A DNA stretch of 64,000 bases from Vagococcus hydrophili (GCF_011304195.1 NZ_CP049887.1:1302001-1366000), one strand, 5' to 3'; shown: positions 22,819-33,610, counted from the stretch's first letter. The notes: generated by a model from the letters alone, not told the origin. Program-made: numbers and translations.

Positions 22819-23787
22819 TTATTTTTTTGATTCGAAAAGTGGACTTACTGGTTTGTTTTCGTGGATGCGTTTGATGGCATCTCCCATTAATTCACCAACA
22901 CTTACGATTTCAATTTTATCTGATTTTTTATCTTCAGGTAAAAGAATTGAATCTGTGATGATTAATTTTTCGATTGAAGAATTATCAATTCGGTCAATCG
23001 CAGGACCTGAAAGGACAGGGTGAGTACAACATGCAACAACTTCAGTTGCGCCTTTTTCTTTTAATGCTTCGGCAGCAAGCGTAATTGTTCCAGCAGTATC
23101 AATCATGTCGTCAATCAAGACACATTTTTTACCTTTTACTTCCCCGATGATGTTCATTACTTCAGCAACATTTGCTTTTGGACGGCGTTTATCAATAATA
23201 GCAATCGGTGATTTCAAGCTTTCTGCTAATTTACGAGCGCGAGTTACTCCACCGTGATCAGGAGAAACAACAACAACGTCATCGCCTTCATAACCATGAT
23301 CTTTAAAGTAATCAGCAAGTAATGGAGCAGCCATTAAGTGATCCACTGGGATATCAAAGAAACCTTGGATTTGAGACGCATGTAAATCAAGAGTTAACAT
23401 ACGAGTCGCTCCAGCTTTTTCTAGCATATTAGCTACTAATTTAGCTGTGATTGGTTCACGAGAACGAGCTTTACGATCTTGGCGTGCGTAACCGTAATAC
23501 GGCATAACAACGTTGATTGTTTCAGCACTCGCGCGTTTAAGAGCATCAATCATAATTAGTAACTCCATTAAATGGTCATTTACTGGGTTGCTTGTTGATT
23601 GGATTAAGTACACGTGACCACCACGGATACTTTGTTCGATATTGATTTGAATCTCACCGTCGCTGAATTGTTTCACTTCAGACTTTCCTAATTCTACTCC
23701 AACCGCGTCTGCAATTTTAGCTGCAAGTGGTTTATTTGAGTTTAATGAAAATATTTTTAGTCTTGGATCAAAGTAATGATTAGACAT
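22819..23787 (-). CDS. prs: Ribose-phosphate pyrophosphokinase
   Basis: This enzyme makes PRPP from ribose-5-phosphate and ATP for purine, pyrimidine, His and Trp synthesis. The 322 residues show the class I features: [20 protein letters not shown], the [11 protein letters not shown] loop, [11 protein letters not shown] with the catalytic-site His, and the PRPP-binding [13 protein letters not shown]. The length is normal. GGAGG precedes the ATG. It lies downstream of glmU, the common gcaD-prs order in Bacilli; the gap of about 95 bases may hold its own promoter. Confidence 0.96.
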   Translation of the reverse strand: MSNHYFDPRLKIFSLNSNKPLAAKIADAVGVELGKSEVKQFSDGEIQINIEQSIRGGHVYLIQSTSNPVNDHLMELLIMIDALKRASAETINVVMPYYGYARQDRKARSREPITAKLVANMLEKAGATRMLTLDLHASQIQGFFDIPVDHLMAAPLLADYFKDHGYEGDDVVVVSPDHGGVTRARKLAESLKSPIAIIDKRRPKANVAEVMNIIGEVKGKKCVLIDDMIDTAGTITLAAEALKEKGATEVVACCTHPVLSGPAIDRIDNSSIEKLIITDSILLPEDKKSDKIEIVSVGELMGDAIKRIHENKPVSPLFESKK

Positions 23788-23881
23788 GAGGACCTCCGCT
23801 TTCTATTTCTATAACTGTGATTATTCTTCCACCTAAATAGTAGTCATTTTTTACGAATAAATCAAGTGATTTCCTATCTTT

Positions 23882-25255
23882 TTATTCGTTATATGGCATT
23901 TTTTTAGAATAACCATCTAAATTTGATTGACGACTACGAGCAATTCCAAGGGCGTCATCAGGGACATCTTCAGTAATGGTCGAGCCGGCTGCAGTCGCGC
24001 TGTTAGTACCGATTGTGACTGGTCCAATTAAATTGGTACCACTGCCAATAAAGCTGTGATCGCCAATCGTTGTATGGAATTTATTTTTTCCGTCATAGTT
24101 AACAAAAACAGTGCCACAACCCACATTAATATCTTTTCCTAACGTCGCATCTCCCACATAAGTTAAATGTCCGACTTTAGAGCCTTCACCAACCGTTGCC
24201 TTTTTAATTTCTACAAAGTTCCCAATATGAGCATTTTCAGAAATAATCGCTTCTGGACGTAAGTGAGCATAAGGGCCCACGTCAGCGCCGTCTTTAACGA
24301 TGGCATTTTTAAGCGTTGAAGAATAAATTTTAACGTTGTTGCCAAGGGTTGAATTTGAAATATCTGAGTTGGCACTAACAAGACAGTTATCACCAATGAC
24401 CGTTTGACCGCGTAATACCACACCAGGTTCGATTAGAGTATCTTGTCCAATTACAACATCACTTTCGATATAAGTCGTACTTGGGTCAATAAACGTTACT
24501 CCATTGCGCATATGATCTTCGTTAATACGAGCCGTCATAATTTGGTTGGCTTTAGCAAGTGCTACACGGTCGTTGATTCCCATAGACTCATCTTCTGAAT
24601 CCATCACGAAAGCTGTCACGATTTCACCTTGATTTTTCAAGATACTGATCACGTCAGGTAAGTAGTACTCGCCTTGAGCGTTGTCATTGCCAACATTATT
24701 TAAAGCTTCGAATAAAAATTCATTATCAAAACAATAAGTTCCCGTGTTAAATTCGTTAACTAACAATTCAGCTTCAGAAGCGTCTTTGTGCTCAACGATT
24801 TTCTCAACTAAGTTTTTATCGTTACGAATAATACGACCATAACCAGACGCATCTTTTGCTACAGCAGAAAGAATCGTTGCTTTAGCTTTTGTTTCTTCGT
24901 GATGTTGAACCAATTTGCTTAATGTATCAGAAGTTAAAAGAGGTGTGTCACCACAAATGACAAGGGTAGTTCCTTTTTTATCTTTTAATAAATCAGCCGT
25001 TGCAAGAACAGCGTGTCCTGTCCCTAATTGTTCTTTTTGTAAAGCGTATTCTGAACGGTTACCCACATGCTCTTTCACCATTTCAGCACCAAATCCGACA
25101 ATAGTGACAATTTCATCTACGTTAATTGCTTCTACTTGCTCAATAACGTGCTCAACCATTGGTTTTCCTGCAACTGGATGAAGAACTTTATATAAAGAAG
25201 ACTTCATACGTGACCCTTTACCAGCTGCTAAAATAATTGCATAACGATTTTCCAC
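23882..25255 (-). CDS. glmU: Bifunctional UDP-N-acetylglucosamine synthesis enzyme
   Basis: GlmU acetylates glucosamine-1-phosphate and then transfers UMP to give UDP-GlcNAc, a precursor of peptidoglycan and teichoic acids. The N-terminal pyrophosphorylase domain has [20 protein letters not shown] and the C-terminal half is a left-handed beta helix of hexapeptide repeats ([38 protein letters not shown]). The length of 457 residues is standard. GTG is the start codon, with AAGGAGTG as the ribosome binding site. It follows purR and precedes prs, a conserved order in this group. Confidence 0.96.
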   Translation of the reverse strand: MENRYAIILAAGKGSRMKSSLYKVLHPVAGKPMVEHVIEQVEAINVDEIVTIVGFGAEMVKEHVGNRSEYALQKEQLGTGHAVLATADLLKDKKGTTLVICGDTPLLTSDTLSKLVQHHEETKAKATILSAVAKDASGYGRIIRNDKNLVEKIVEHKDASEAELLVNEFNTGTYCFDNEFLFEALNNVGNDNAQGEYYLPDVISILKNQGEIVTAFVMDSEDESMGINDRVALAKANQIMTARINEDHMRNGVTFIDPSTTYIESDVVIGQDTLIEPGVVLRGQTVIGDNCLVSANSDISNSTLGNNVKIYSSTLKNAIVKDGADVGPYAHLRPEAIISENAHIGNFVEIKKATVGEGSKVGHLTYVGDATLGKDINVGCGTVFVNYDGKNKFHTTIGDHSFIGSGTNLIGPVTIGTNSATAAGSTITEDVPDDALGIARSRQSNLDGYSKKMPYNE

Positions 25256-25316
25256 TTATTTAACACTCCTTATTTTCATTCAGACTAAACTAAAGTTTTC
25301 AGTTCATTGTACCAAA

Positions 25317-25343
25317 AAAAGAGCTTGAAAGACAAGCTCTTTG
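25317..25343 (-). terminator. Intrinsic terminator of purR
   Basis: AAAGAGCTTG pairs with CAAGCTCTTT around a five-base loop, followed on the minus strand by T residues. It separates purR from glmU, so glmU needs its own promoter or readthrough. Confidence 0.8.
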
Positions 25344-25366
25344 TGTATTTCTAGGACTAGACCAAT

Positions 25367-26197
25367 TTATTTGTTGTCAGCCTCTTCAAAATAATTACCA
25401 GGAACAACTGTAATATTCTTCGTTCTAGTATCCACATCTTTCACACATAATAGTGATGTGTAATCTTCAATCATGCGACGACCGCTGAAAGTTGATTCAG
25501 CAAAAACAGTGATACCCACAAGTTCAGCTTCGAATTCTTCAATCAAAGCAGTCATTCCGTTAACTGTTCCGCCACCTTTCATGAAATCGTCCACTACAAG
25601 AACACGTGAACCACGTTTTAAGCTACGTTTTGATAATTCCATTTTTTCGATGCGCTCAGAACTACCTGAGACATAGTTGACACTAACGGTTGAGCCTTCC
25701 GTAATTTTAGAATCGCGACGTACGATAACGAAAGGAACATTTAAGTAATGTGACACAGCTTGCGCAATTGGTACACCTTTTGTCGCTACTGTCATAACAG
25801 CATCAATTTCTTTTCCTACATATTGAGAGGCAATAATTTGACCAATTTGTTTTAATAATTGTGGTTCACCAAGTAAATCAGAAAGATAAACATACCCACC
25901 AGGTAATAAACGATCTTGTTCTGATAAACGCTCACATAAACCATCCACCATTTCACGGGCAGTGTCAAAAGGAATTTCAGGGGTGAAAATAACCCCACCA
26001 GCAGCACCTGCCACTGTTTCTAGGGTTCCAAAACCACGGTCTTTAAAGGTTTTTTTAATAATTGTTAAGTCTTCACTAATAGATGATTTGGCTGACTCAT
26101 ATTTTTTTACAAAAAAAGTTAAAGGAGTCAGAGTGTGCGGGTGGCTTAAAATATAAGCGGTCATATCGATCAATCGTTCACTTCGTTTTATCTTCAT
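25367..26197 (-). CDS. purR: Purine operon regulator PurR
   Basis: The 276-residue protein combines an N-terminal winged helix (KRSERLIDMTAYILSHPHTL) with a phosphoribosyltransferase-like domain that retains the PRPP motif VLVVDDFMKGGGTVNGM. This is the Bacillus/Lactococcus PurR type, which senses PRPP and controls purine genes. It is distinct from the LacI-type PurR of enteric bacteria. The position next to glmU and prs, itself a PRPP-producing enzyme gene, is typical. No PurBox was identified upstream. Confidence 0.94.
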   Translation of the reverse strand: MKIKRSERLIDMTAYILSHPHTLTPLTFFVKKYESAKSSISEDLTIIKKTFKDRGFGTLETVAGAAGGVIFTPEIPFDTAREMVDGLCERLSEQDRLLPGGYVYLSDLLGEPQLLKQIGQIIASQYVGKEIDAVMTVATKGVPIAQAVSHYLNVPFVIVRRDSKITEGSTVSVNYVSGSSERIEKMELSKRSLKRGSRVLVVDDFMKGGGTVNGMTALIEEFEAELVGITVFAESTFSGRRMIEDYTSLLCVKDVDTRTKNITVVPGNYFEEADNK

Positions 26198-26304
26198 AGT
26201 ACAACTCCTTCATTAGATTAAGTATTATTAACCATTATAGTATGTTTGAAGTAAAAAACAAAGTATTTTTGAAAAATAAAAGAAAATGTTCGGTAAATAA
26301 AACA

Positions 26305-26361
26305 AAAATAAGGATGACCTTATCTTTTATTTTAGAAAAAGAGTAAGGCAATCCTTATTTA
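26305..26361 (-). terminator. Terminator of the dicarboxylate carrier gene
   Basis: AAATAAGGAT (left) and ATCCTTATTT (right) pair, with a second inner match ACCTTATCTTTT/AAAGAGTAAGG. On the minus strand the structure is followed by CCTTATTTTTG. Confidence 0.7.
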
Positions 26362-26380
26362 TGTTTATTGTAATGGAGCG

Positions 26381-27667
26381 TTAAATAAACAATGTGAGTC
26401 CGTAAGATAGGATAATGGAGAAGGCAGTAATCGCGAAACCTGGAATAATGAAGCTAAATGGTTTCGTTCGTCCTGTTTTATCTAGCTCGCAGGCTAAAAG
26501 CAAGGTTGGTTGTGCTGGAATGATGAAATTAATATTCAAACATTGAACAATAATGATTAATGTAATCGGCGAGATATTTAAACTTAAAGCTAGTGGGAAA
26601 ACAATTGCTGCAACAGCAGTTTGAGCTCCGACAATCATAGCGACAAACCCACAAATCAAAATAATTACCCAAGGGTTACTTGCTAAAATCTGACCAATCG
26701 TTGTTTGAAGAACGACTTGATTACCAGGAGAGCCAAAGACCGTTGCGCCGACCCAACCAAGACCAAGAACAATCAAAGCGGCACCGAGAGCGTTTCTAAC
26801 TGCAGAGGTTGCTAAAATGGTTTTTGATTTCACACTGAAAACTAGAATATTAATCGCAGCAGATAGGTACATAAACATTTGAACTAAATCAGAAGCGGCA
26901 ATTTTAACGACTTTATCATCTACTTTGTATTGAGGCAGTAAATCCGGCATTAAACCAAAGAGGATAATACAGAACACACAGCCAAGAAAAACAAAAGTAG
27001 AGTATTTTGCTGATTTAGAGTGAGATGTGGCAATCGTTGACGCTTCGTATTCGTCTAGGACACTTTCGTCGAAAGGCGTTTTTTTCTCTAATGCCATAAG
27101 AATCAGACTTAAAATAACAATTGCAGCTAAAGTCGAAGGTAAAACGATACCTAAGTAAGTCACAAGAGAAACACCAAACGGCATTAAAAGCATGATGACA
27201 AAAGCAGTAGAAGAAGAGGCCGGGCTACATAATAGCGCCATGTTGGAAGCTAAAACGGAACTGATTAGAGCACCTTTTGGATTTACTTTTGATTTTGTGG
27301 CAGTTTCAGCAATGATCGGCTCTAAAGATAAACTAATCATGGCAGTTCCCATACCAAAAACGAAAATAAAACAAACAAGAGGAGCGACTAAGGTGATAAT
27401 TTTTGGAAATCGGCGAATAATTTTGGTGGCAATGGATATCATGTAATCCATTCCCCCAGAAGCTTGAAGCGCCCCACTAGCGATACCAATGGAGATAATG
27501 ATGAGGACAGCCGTTACAGGGGGTGCTGAGGGTGGTAAATGGAAAACAAATAACATAATAAAAAGTGCAACAACAGAAGCTACCCCAGAACCAAGCGTTC
27601 CTCCTTTAACCAGACCTAAAATAATTGTACAGGACATAATCAATATTTCGATTAATAATAAAACCAT
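26381..27667 (-). CDS. DcuA/DcuB-type C4-dicarboxylate carrier
   Basis: This 428-residue membrane protein has about eleven hydrophobic segments. The stretch GIASGALQASGGMDYMISIA, followed by PLVCFIFVFGMGTAMISLSLEPIIAE, matches the DcuA/DcuB family, which exchanges fumarate, aspartate, malate and succinate under anaerobic conditions. Another motif, LLCSPASSSTAFVI, corresponds to the SPISAAV region of DcuA. No fumarase, aspartase or two-component system is nearby, so the physiological substrate is open. GGAGGA lies directly upstream of the ATG. The gene is monocistronic. Confidence 0.75.
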   Translation of the reverse strand: MVLLLIEILIMSCTIILGLVKGGTLGSGVASVVALFIMLFVFHLPPSAPPVTAVLIIISIGIASGALQASGGMDYMISIATKIIRRFPKIITLVAPLVCFIFVFGMGTAMISLSLEPIIAETATKSKVNPKGALISSVLASNMALLCSPASSSTAFVIMLLMPFGVSLVTYLGIVLPSTLAAIVILSLILMALEKKTPFDESVLDEYEASTIATSHSKSAKYSTFVFLGCVFCIILFGLMPDLLPQYKVDDKVVKIAASDLVQMFMYLSAAINILVFSVKSKTILATSAVRNALGAALIVLGLGWVGATVFGSPGNQVVLQTTIGQILASNPWVIILICGFVAMIVGAQTAVAAIVFPLALSLNISPITLIIIVQCLNINFIIPAQPTLLLACELDKTGRTKPFSFIIPGFAITAFSIILSYGLTLFI

Positions 27668-27869
27668 AAAAATTCCTCCTTTTTATAATTAATTACTAGT
27701 CAATAATATTAGATATATGTCCTGTTACCAGAATGATAGGATGATATAAATAACAGAACATCATCTAATATAGTTAAACTTTAACACACTTAAAAGCGTT
27801 ATCAAATAACAATAAGTATAATTAAATGAACGAAAACATAGACAACAGAAACCTGAATATATGTATAAA

Positions 27870-27905
27870 AAAACCTCTATGCGAGTTTTGGGTCGCATAG
27901 AGGTA
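27870..27905 (-). terminator. Terminator of the zinc-type ABC operon
   Basis: ACCTCTATGCG pairs with CGCATAGAGGT; on the minus strand a run of seven T residues follows. Confidence 0.9.
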
Positions 27906-27923
27906 ATCTGTTAAAAAAGATAT

Positions 27924-28742
27924 TTATTTTTTGGTGGATTTCTTTTTCAAAATTTCCATCACATTAACAAGAATGAAGATAAAAATAAAGACTAACGTAA
28001 TCGTCGCCCCAGGTGGTGTATCCAGTTGATAAGAACCAATCAATCCGGAAATCATCCCAATAAAGCCAACAATAATACTAATAATAATCACCCAGTTAAA
28101 TGTTCGACCAAGTTTCATAGAAATCGTCCCTGGTAAAATCATAATTGCGGAAACCAGTAAAGCACCAGCAATCGGAATCATTACCGTAATCGCGACACCT
28201 GTAATCACATTAAACAATGTCGAAAGTAAGCTAACAGGTAAACCGTCCACGTGTGCAGTATCTTCATCAAAGGTTAAAACGTACATTGGACGCTTTAAGA
28301 AGGTGAAGAGTACAAGGACAACCACCATTAAAATGCCTAATATCTTCACTTGATCCCAATTAATCGTAATGATCGAACCAAATAAATATTGTTGGATATT
28401 CATTTGAGACTCACCTTTGTTTAAATTCATTAAAACAAGAGCAACAGCCAAGCCACCAGACATTAAAACAGCAGTGGAAACTTCTGAATAAGAGCTATAC
28501 AGCTTGCGAATATATTCTAACGCCAACGCCGAGATTACCACTACAATTAAAGTGGTGATGGTAGGGTTCATATTAATGAAGAAACCTAAAGCAATCCCTG
28601 CTAAGGAAACGTGAGACAAGGTATCTGCTAAAAGTGACTGACGACGAAGAACGAGAAAGACACCTAAAAGTGGGGCAATCACTGCCATGAATGAAGCGGC
28701 AATGAGGGCACGTATCATGAATTCATATGAAAACATCTCCAT
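27924..28742 (-). CDS. ABC-3 family metal permease (ZnuB/AdcB-like)
   Basis: The 272-residue permease has about eight membrane segments and the ABC-3 features [21 protein letters not shown] near the N terminus (contact with the ATPase) and [17 protein letters not shown]. Members import zinc or manganese. It overlaps the ATPase gene by 28 bases. No metal-binding lipoprotein gene is present in this operon, so the transporter probably uses a substrate-binding protein encoded elsewhere. The Zur-like box upstream of the operon favours zinc. Confidence 0.9.
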   Translation of the reverse strand: MEMFSYEFMIRALIAASFMAVIAPLLGVFLVLRRQSLLADTLSHVSLAGIALGFFINMNPTITTLIVVVISALALEYIRKLYSSYSEVSTAVLMSGGLAVALVLMNLNKGESQMNIQQYLFGSIITINWDQVKILGILMVVVLVLFTFLKRPMYVLTFDEDTAHVDGLPVSLLSTLFNVITGVAITVMIPIAGALLVSAIMILPGTISMKLGRTFNWVIIISIIVGFIGMISGLIGSYQLDTPPGATITLVFIFIFILVNVMEILKKKSTKK

Positions 28743-29395
28743 TCTGTGTCCTCCTTTCTAACTAACTGGATATGACGATCCATGTATTCTTTAATATCTT
28801 CGTGATCATGAGTAATCATTAAAATCGCTTTTTGATGCACATGAGAACTGTGACGCAGTAATTTATAGAAAGAGCGACGTGACGCCTCATCCATCCCAGT
28901 CGTTGGTTCATCTAAAATAAATAAATCCGGGTCAGATGCAAAAATCCGTGCTAAACAAATACGTTGTTTTTGTCCACCGGATAATTCGCCAATTCGTTTA
29001 TGGCGCATCTCCCACATATTCACAGACTTTAAGGCTTTCTCCACATGCTCATGATCTGTTTGGTTCAAACGCTTGAACCACTTGCCACGACTAAAGCGAC
29101 CAGACTCAACCATTTCTAAAACTGTACTGGGAAAACCAGCATTAAATGAGGCAATTTGTTGGGGGCTATAGCCAATTTTTAGTTTGTTTCCTTCTATATT
29201 AGTAGAAGAAATCGTAATATCACCTTTAGCAGGTGTTAAAAGGCCTAAAGTATTTCGAATCAAGGTGGATTTCGCCGCGCCGTTCTCACCAGTTAAGATG
29301 ACAAACTCACCAGCATTCACATGATAAGAAATATCCTGAAGGACAGGTTCTTCACCGTAGTAAAAAGTTAATCCTTTAACATCAATATATTTCAT
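28715..29395 (-). CDS. Metal ABC transporter ATPase (ZnuC/AdcC-like)
   Basis: The 226-residue ATPase shows Walker [12 protein letters not shown] (Ala replaces the usual Gly before the Lys), Q-loop GYSPQQ, signature LSGGQKQR, Walker [13 protein letters not shown] and the H-switch ITHDHED. It resembles the ZnuC/MntB branch and is encoded just before its permease. The Ala in the P-loop (usual GxxGxGKS/T) is unusual but is also seen in some metal transporter ATPases. A zinc-box-like palindrome lies 22 bases upstream of the start. Confidence 0.9.
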   Translation of the reverse strand: MKYIDVKGLTFYYGEEPVLQDISYHVNAGEFVILTGENGAAKSTLIRNTLGLLTPAKGDITISSTNIEGNKLKIGYSPQQIASFNAGFPSTVLEMVESGRFSRGKWFKRLNQTDHEHVEKALKSVNMWEMRHKRIGELSGGQKQRICLARIFASDPDLFILDEPTTGMDEASRRSFYKLLRHSSHVHQKAILMITHDHEDIKEYMDRHIQLVRKEDTEWRCFHMNS

Positions 29396-29416
29396 AGGAA
29401 GATTCCTTTCTTTTTT

Positions 29417-29437
29417 AAATCGTAACCGTTACATTTT
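29417..29437 (-). promoter_or_regulatory. Zur-like zinc box upstream of the ABC operon
   Basis: The core TCGTAACCGTTACA is an imperfect palindrome that closely follows the Bacillus Zur consensus TCGTAATnATTACGA, including the flanking A and T tracts. Its location just ahead of the ATPase gene fits repression by a Zur-type Fur homologue when zinc is plentiful. The consensus is established; binding here is inferred. Confidence 0.65.
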
Positions 29438-29813
29438 GAGGCAAGAGAAATTGTAACATGATATGGGGGAAAGGGCAAGAAGTTGATAATATTTCACAAA
29501 AAAATAAATCGACTTATATTTATTAGCTTTAAAAATTAAGTGATTTTTTCTAATCATAAAAGTTTAACAATGTGTAATTGTTTATTTTTTTCATATAAAG
29601 ATCTTTTAATGTAAAAATAAAGAAGAAGAAAGTGGGTTTATGAAACAATCTATTGAAATATGTTTTTTTTGATGTAAAATGTATTTGTAAGTGACTATTA
29701 AAGATGGATGTAACTATTTGTAAAATAAAAATAAGTTATTATGTATATTTAAATAAAAAATGAATTCTAAAAGTAAAGTAAGAAGATAAAAAGGGAAAAG
29801 GAGATGTGGAGTA
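29438..29813. promoter_or_regulatory. Divergent intergenic region with csc block 1 promoter
   Basis: This AT-rich region separates the zinc operon from the first csc block. A candidate promoter is TTGAAA (29653-29658), a 16-base spacer and TAAAAT (29675-29680). Directly after it is ATGTATTTGTAA (29679-29690), and CTATTTGTAAA recurs near 29717; related ATTTGTA motifs occur ahead of two other WxL transcription units. The leader is about 130 bases long. No hairpin stands out. Confidence 0.45.
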
Positions 29814-32800
29814 ATGCGACAGTTTCTTAATAAAAAAAACGGTATATGTCTATTAGTAGTTTTAGGTATATTGTGGATACTACCTTTATCTGCTAAAGCA
29901 GAAAAGGTAGAAAGAATAGCTGGATCAATGACAAAAATTCAGTATCAATCTAAATATGATGACTTAAATAAGCAACAGAATGAGGCTTGGAATAATAAAT
30001 ATAATTTTAAACCAGAGACGAATGCGGTAACGGTTACCACATGGGATCAATTTAAAAATGCGTTTTCTAGTAATAACATCTCAAAAATAAGAATGAAAAA
30101 TGATATTACAGCCCCAAGTGGTCAGCATTTATCTAGAACTGAGTCAATAGAGATAGACGGACAGGGAAACAAACTAACAATGTTACAAGGAACTTTAAAT
30201 ACAGAAGGTTTAGCTACTATGAATCAATTCACTAAAAATTTCTCAGATACTCCTTTATTTCACATACATGATATTGAAGTAGTCAATGGAGCAGATGGTG
30301 CTACATATGGAGGTAATTATTGGGCATTTATAAACGGAAATTCTGGATTAGAAGGCACAGGCGGACGTTTTAGTGGACGAAGAGGCATATGGCGGTACCG
30401 AATTGGAAATTTGATTACTCCAAAGGGAAGTAAAGGAGGAACGCAAGTCGGCGGTAGACTAATCAATGGTTGTTTAGCAGAAACAAGTATGTGGGGATAT
30501 AATTATATCGTTACTGGAGCTGAGAATTTTTACACAGGTGGAATTACAATAGAACCTTATTCATATTATAGAGGTGAAAATACAATTAATAATTTCTCAA
30601 CTGTATGGTTTAGAATTGGTCCTGACGGTGTGTCTAATTCTAATGCAAATAAAGCGTATTTGACAGGTACTCAAAATTTTGATATTGGGGAAGGTTCGTT
30701 TGTATATTTAAATAATACTAGAGATACAAGTAAAACGTTTCCAGCTGTTTTTGAATGGTATAAGGAATTAAGAGTAGGTAAAAATGCAACATATAATGCT
30801 AATATTCCAGGAACTGCAGTATCTTTTAATCTTGAGGGTGCAAAATTTATTGGCGAAACTGGCTCTAAAGTCAACCTTCTTTCGCGATCATCAGGAGAAC
30901 CTACAGTGTCAATGAGTAATTCAGCCAATGTAACAGCCGGAAATTCACCTAAGAATACAAGTTTCCAAATGGCTAAAGGATCAGAGTTGTACGTTGTAGG
31001 AACTAATAGCAAAGCAAGTGGAAATGTAGATTATGGTAATAATCTTAATGGAACGTTTACTTTAGATAATCCAGATGCTTTTGATATTCGAAATCTGGTT
31101 AATAGTCCTTTCTTAGGGCAAGCGACTGGGACTAATGGATTTAACATCGTTAATTCAGATATATCTCTTTGGAAAAACGCAACACAAATTGATGGCATTC
31201 CAGATATAGATACGAATAATGTTACGCTGTTTTCTGTAGTACCTGTAGGAGCAAATGGACAAGTAACTAGTTCAGATCCCAAATTGAGCAATGGATACGT
31301 TCGAAATCAATTCAAGCGAATTTCTGGTTTTAATTCTGAACCTGAATTATTGTGGGAACCAGTGACAGATGCAGATGCTAGTCAAAAAGCTCGAATTTTA
31401 TTAGGGTATGTCCCATTAGGAGGGTCAGATCCGTTTGATGAGAATGGAGATGCAAAAGTAATACCAGTGTATGCGGATGGAAATAGAATTGCAAAAGCTG
31501 ATTTTACTGATACATTAGGTAATAAATATACAGCTAAAAGTGAAGCCGATAGTTATTTATATTGGACTGGTGCTAATCACGATAAAAAAGGTTTCCAAAT
31601 AGCTGGACAAGAAGTATCGGGAGTTCCTTTTAGAGTAGATAGCAACAATCAACGATATAGAGACGGTGAAAAAGCATCAACAAAAGTTGTAGATGCAACG
31701 CCTCCTGAACCAGCAAAAGTAGATAATTCTGTGACAACAGTATCTAAAAATTTAACAGGTACAGGAGAACCAGGTAGTAAATTAACAGTTACAATTAATG
31801 ATGTGAAACAAAATGATATCGCAACAACTGTTGGTGCCGATGGAAAGTGGTCTGTTTCTATTCCTGATAAACGATTGAAGAAAAACGATAAAGTACAAAT
31901 ATTCTTACAAGATAATGCACCGCAAATTGTATCAGATAAGAAACTTGCTGAAGAGAAAAATTTAGCGTACTTACCAGCAAATAGAATTCCAGCGACTAAC
32001 TCTGCTACAGGAAATATTAATCCTAAAGATGATTCTAATTATAGTGATGCTAAATTCAAAGCGGCTACAATATTAGTTGTTAAAGAAGTAGAACCACCAA
32101 TGCCTAAAATAAACAAAGTGGCAAGAGCATTAACAAAAGATGATAAAGGGAATCAAATCCCACAAAGTGATGGATCACCAATCACGCAAGCAGATTGGAA
32201 AGGTAAAATAACTAAAGTAAATAATACGTTATCTTATCGCGTTGCTGTGCAGATTCCTGGGAAATCAGGGGAAGAGTTAGAACGGATTTTATACAATGCT
32301 AAAATTACTGATAAAATACCAGATTATTTAACATTTAAAAAAGAAGATGTGAAAGTTTGGAAGTACACAACAGGTGATGCTCAAGGATGGCCACAGAGAT
32401 ATCCGGATAATATAGTAGGTAGTGATGGCAAGTTCACAGCAAACATGGGTGATATTGATTTAAGTAAATCTGGAGGAACACCTATCCAAAATCCGATAGT
32501 TGAATACGATCAGAATTCAAGACTCTTAACAGTAGGTGTCGGTGATAGAAGTAAAAATGATACTGAAAATAAATATAATAAATTTGGTTATGAAGGAAGT
32601 AATAAGTATGGATACGTACTTCCAGGAGACAAAGTTGTGATTGAATTCCCAACGAAAGTTACACCAGAGTCTGTAAAAAATACAATTAAAAACACCGGTA
32701 AAATTTCAGGATACAGTGCTGAACAAGATTCATCTAAACCAGGCGAATATTTAGAAGTTTCTGCTACATCAAATGAAGCTCTAAGTCCGGGTGGAGATGT

Positions 32801-33257
32801 CATCGGTGAACTATTAATCTCATCAGCACCTGAAAAAATCACCTTCTCTAACACTAAATTAATTGATTATCAGAAAACAATTGGTGTAGATGGTGGGGAT
32901 AAGACAAGCATTGACAAACCGTTAATCGTTAAAGACACATTAAAAGATAAAAAATGGCAAGTGAATGTGACTCTAACAGAAGATATGACCTTCCGAAAAA
33001 ATGGTAGAGCATACACATTACCAAACTCATTGAATATGAGATATCAAGATACAGATCATATTTTAAAAGTTGGGCAACCGGAAGTAGCTTATAAATCAAA
33101 TGATAGTGATTTAGTTTCTCTTGATGAAGAGTTCAACATTTCAGATGGTTGGGAAAAAGCTGAAAATAAAGATGGTCTTAAAATGAAAGCTTCTAAAATT
33201 CCTCAAACAGGGACATATGTTGGTTCGGTTAGATGGAGCTTGGAAAATACGCAATAA
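29814..33257 (+). CDS. Large WxL-domain adhesin with beta-helix region (csc block 1)
   Basis: The 1147-residue protein starts with a signal peptide (GICLLVVLGILWILPLSAKA). Residues of about 80-460 form a pectate-lyase-like parallel beta helix typical of WxL-cluster adhesins (WDQFKNAFSSNNISKIRMKN, ESIEIDGQGNKLTM). An Ig-like segment follows (TGTGEPGSKLTVTIN), then a DUF11/isopeptide-type region (YRVAVQIPGKSGEELERILYN). The C terminus carries the WxL features KKWQVNVTL and GSVRWSLENTQ, which bind peptidoglycan and DUF916 partners in studied systems. It heads the block, with a small LPXTG gene following. A GGAGATG ribosome binding site precedes the ATG. The ligand is unknown. Confidence 0.88.
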   Translation: MRQFLNKKNGICLLVVLGILWILPLSAKAEKVERIAGSMTKIQYQSKYDDLNKQQNEAWNNKYNFKPETNAVTVTTWDQFKNAFSSNNISKIRMKNDITAPSGQHLSRTESIEIDGQGNKLTMLQGTLNTEGLATMNQFTKNFSDTPLFHIHDIEVVNGADGATYGGNYWAFINGNSGLEGTGGRFSGRRGIWRYRIGNLITPKGSKGGTQVGGRLINGCLAETSMWGYNYIVTGAENFYTGGITIEPYSYYRGENTINNFSTVWFRIGPDGVSNSNANKAYLTGTQNFDIGEGSFVYLNNTRDTSKTFPAVFEWYKELRVGKNATYNANIPGTAVSFNLEGAKFIGETGSKVNLLSRSSGEPTVSMSNSANVTAGNSPKNTSFQMAKGSELYVVGTNSKASGNVDYGNNLNGTFTLDNPDAFDIRNLVNSPFLGQATGTNGFNIVNSDISLWKNATQIDGIPDIDTNNVTLFSVVPVGANGQVTSSDPKLSNGYVRNQFKRISGFNSEPELLWEPVTDADASQKARILLGYVPLGGSDPFDENGDAKVIPVYADGNRIAKADFTDTLGNKYTAKSEADSYLYWTGANHDKKGFQIAGQEVSGVPFRVDSNNQRYRDGEKASTKVVDATPPEPAKVDNSVTTVSKNLTGTGEPGSKLTVTINDVKQNDIATTVGADGKWSVSIPDKRLKKNDKVQIFLQDNAPQIVSDKKLAEEKNLAYLPANRIPATNSATGNINPKDDSNYSDAKFKAATILVVKEVEPPMPKINKVARALTKDDKGNQIPQSDGSPITQADWKGKITKVNNTLSYRVAVQIPGKSGEELERILYNAKITDKIPDYLTFKKEDVKVWKYTTGDAQGWPQRYPDNIVGSDGKFTANMGDIDLSKSGGTPIQNPIVEYDQNSRLLTVGVGDRSKNDTENKYNKFGYEGSNKYGYVLPGDKVVIEFPTKVTPESVKNTIKNTGKISGYSAEQDSSKPGEYLEVSATSNEALSPGGDVIGELLISSAPEKITFSNTKLIDYQKTIGVDGGDKTSIDKPLIVKDTLKDKKWQVNVTLTEDMTFRKNGRAYTLPNSLNMRYQDTDHILKVGQPEVAYKSNDSDLVSLDEEFNISDGWEKAENKDGLKMKASKIPQTGTYVGSVRWSLENTQ

Positions 33258-33277
33258 AAGGTAGGAGAGTAAATAAA

Positions 33278-33610
33278 ATGAGAAATAAAAAATTATTATG
33301 GAAATCCTGCCTACTATTGGTAATGTTGGTTGGATTAGTAGGAGTATCAACGAAAGCTTTTGCAGATAAAAAAGCAAATGAAGGTCAAAATACTGCTGAT
33401 ATTGAGTTTTATGAACCGACACCTGAAAAAGTTAAACCAGTTCTTCCAGAAACAAAAAAACCTGAAATCAAACCAACAGGCATCAAGCGTTTATTGCCTA
33501 AGACAGGAGAAACAACGTCTAATTTTAGTTATCTTTTAGGTTTGAGTATTCTTAGTTTGGTGTTTGTGGTAGGAGTTAAACGAAGAAAAGTAGGTGATGT
33601 GGATGAGTAA
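33278..33610 (+). CDS. Small LPXTG wall-anchored protein (CscD-like)
   Basis: The 110-residue precursor has a signal peptide (LLWKSCLLLVMLVGLVGVST), a short Pro/Lys/Glu-rich mature part (EPTPEKVKPVLPETKKPEIK) and a sortase signal LPKTGE with a membrane segment and a basic KRRK tail. The mature part is only about 60 residues, so it probably acts as a small anchor or linker in the csc complex rather than an adhesin. ATG 33278 has GGAGAG; the frame opens earlier at 33233 but without a signal. The stop overlaps the start of the next WxL gene. No sortase gene is present in the window. Confidence 0.85.
   Translation: MRNKKLLWKSCLLLVMLVGLVGVSTKAFADKKANEGQNTADIEFYEPTPEKVKPVLPETKKPEIKPTGIKRLLPKTGETTSNFSYLLGLSILSLVFVVGVKRRKVGDVDE

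Noticed and set aside
26381-27667. DcuC-type or gluconate-type carrier
   Set aside because: The GALQASGGMDYM and GTAMISLSLEPIIAE segments align better with DcuA/DcuB, although the exact substrate stays open.
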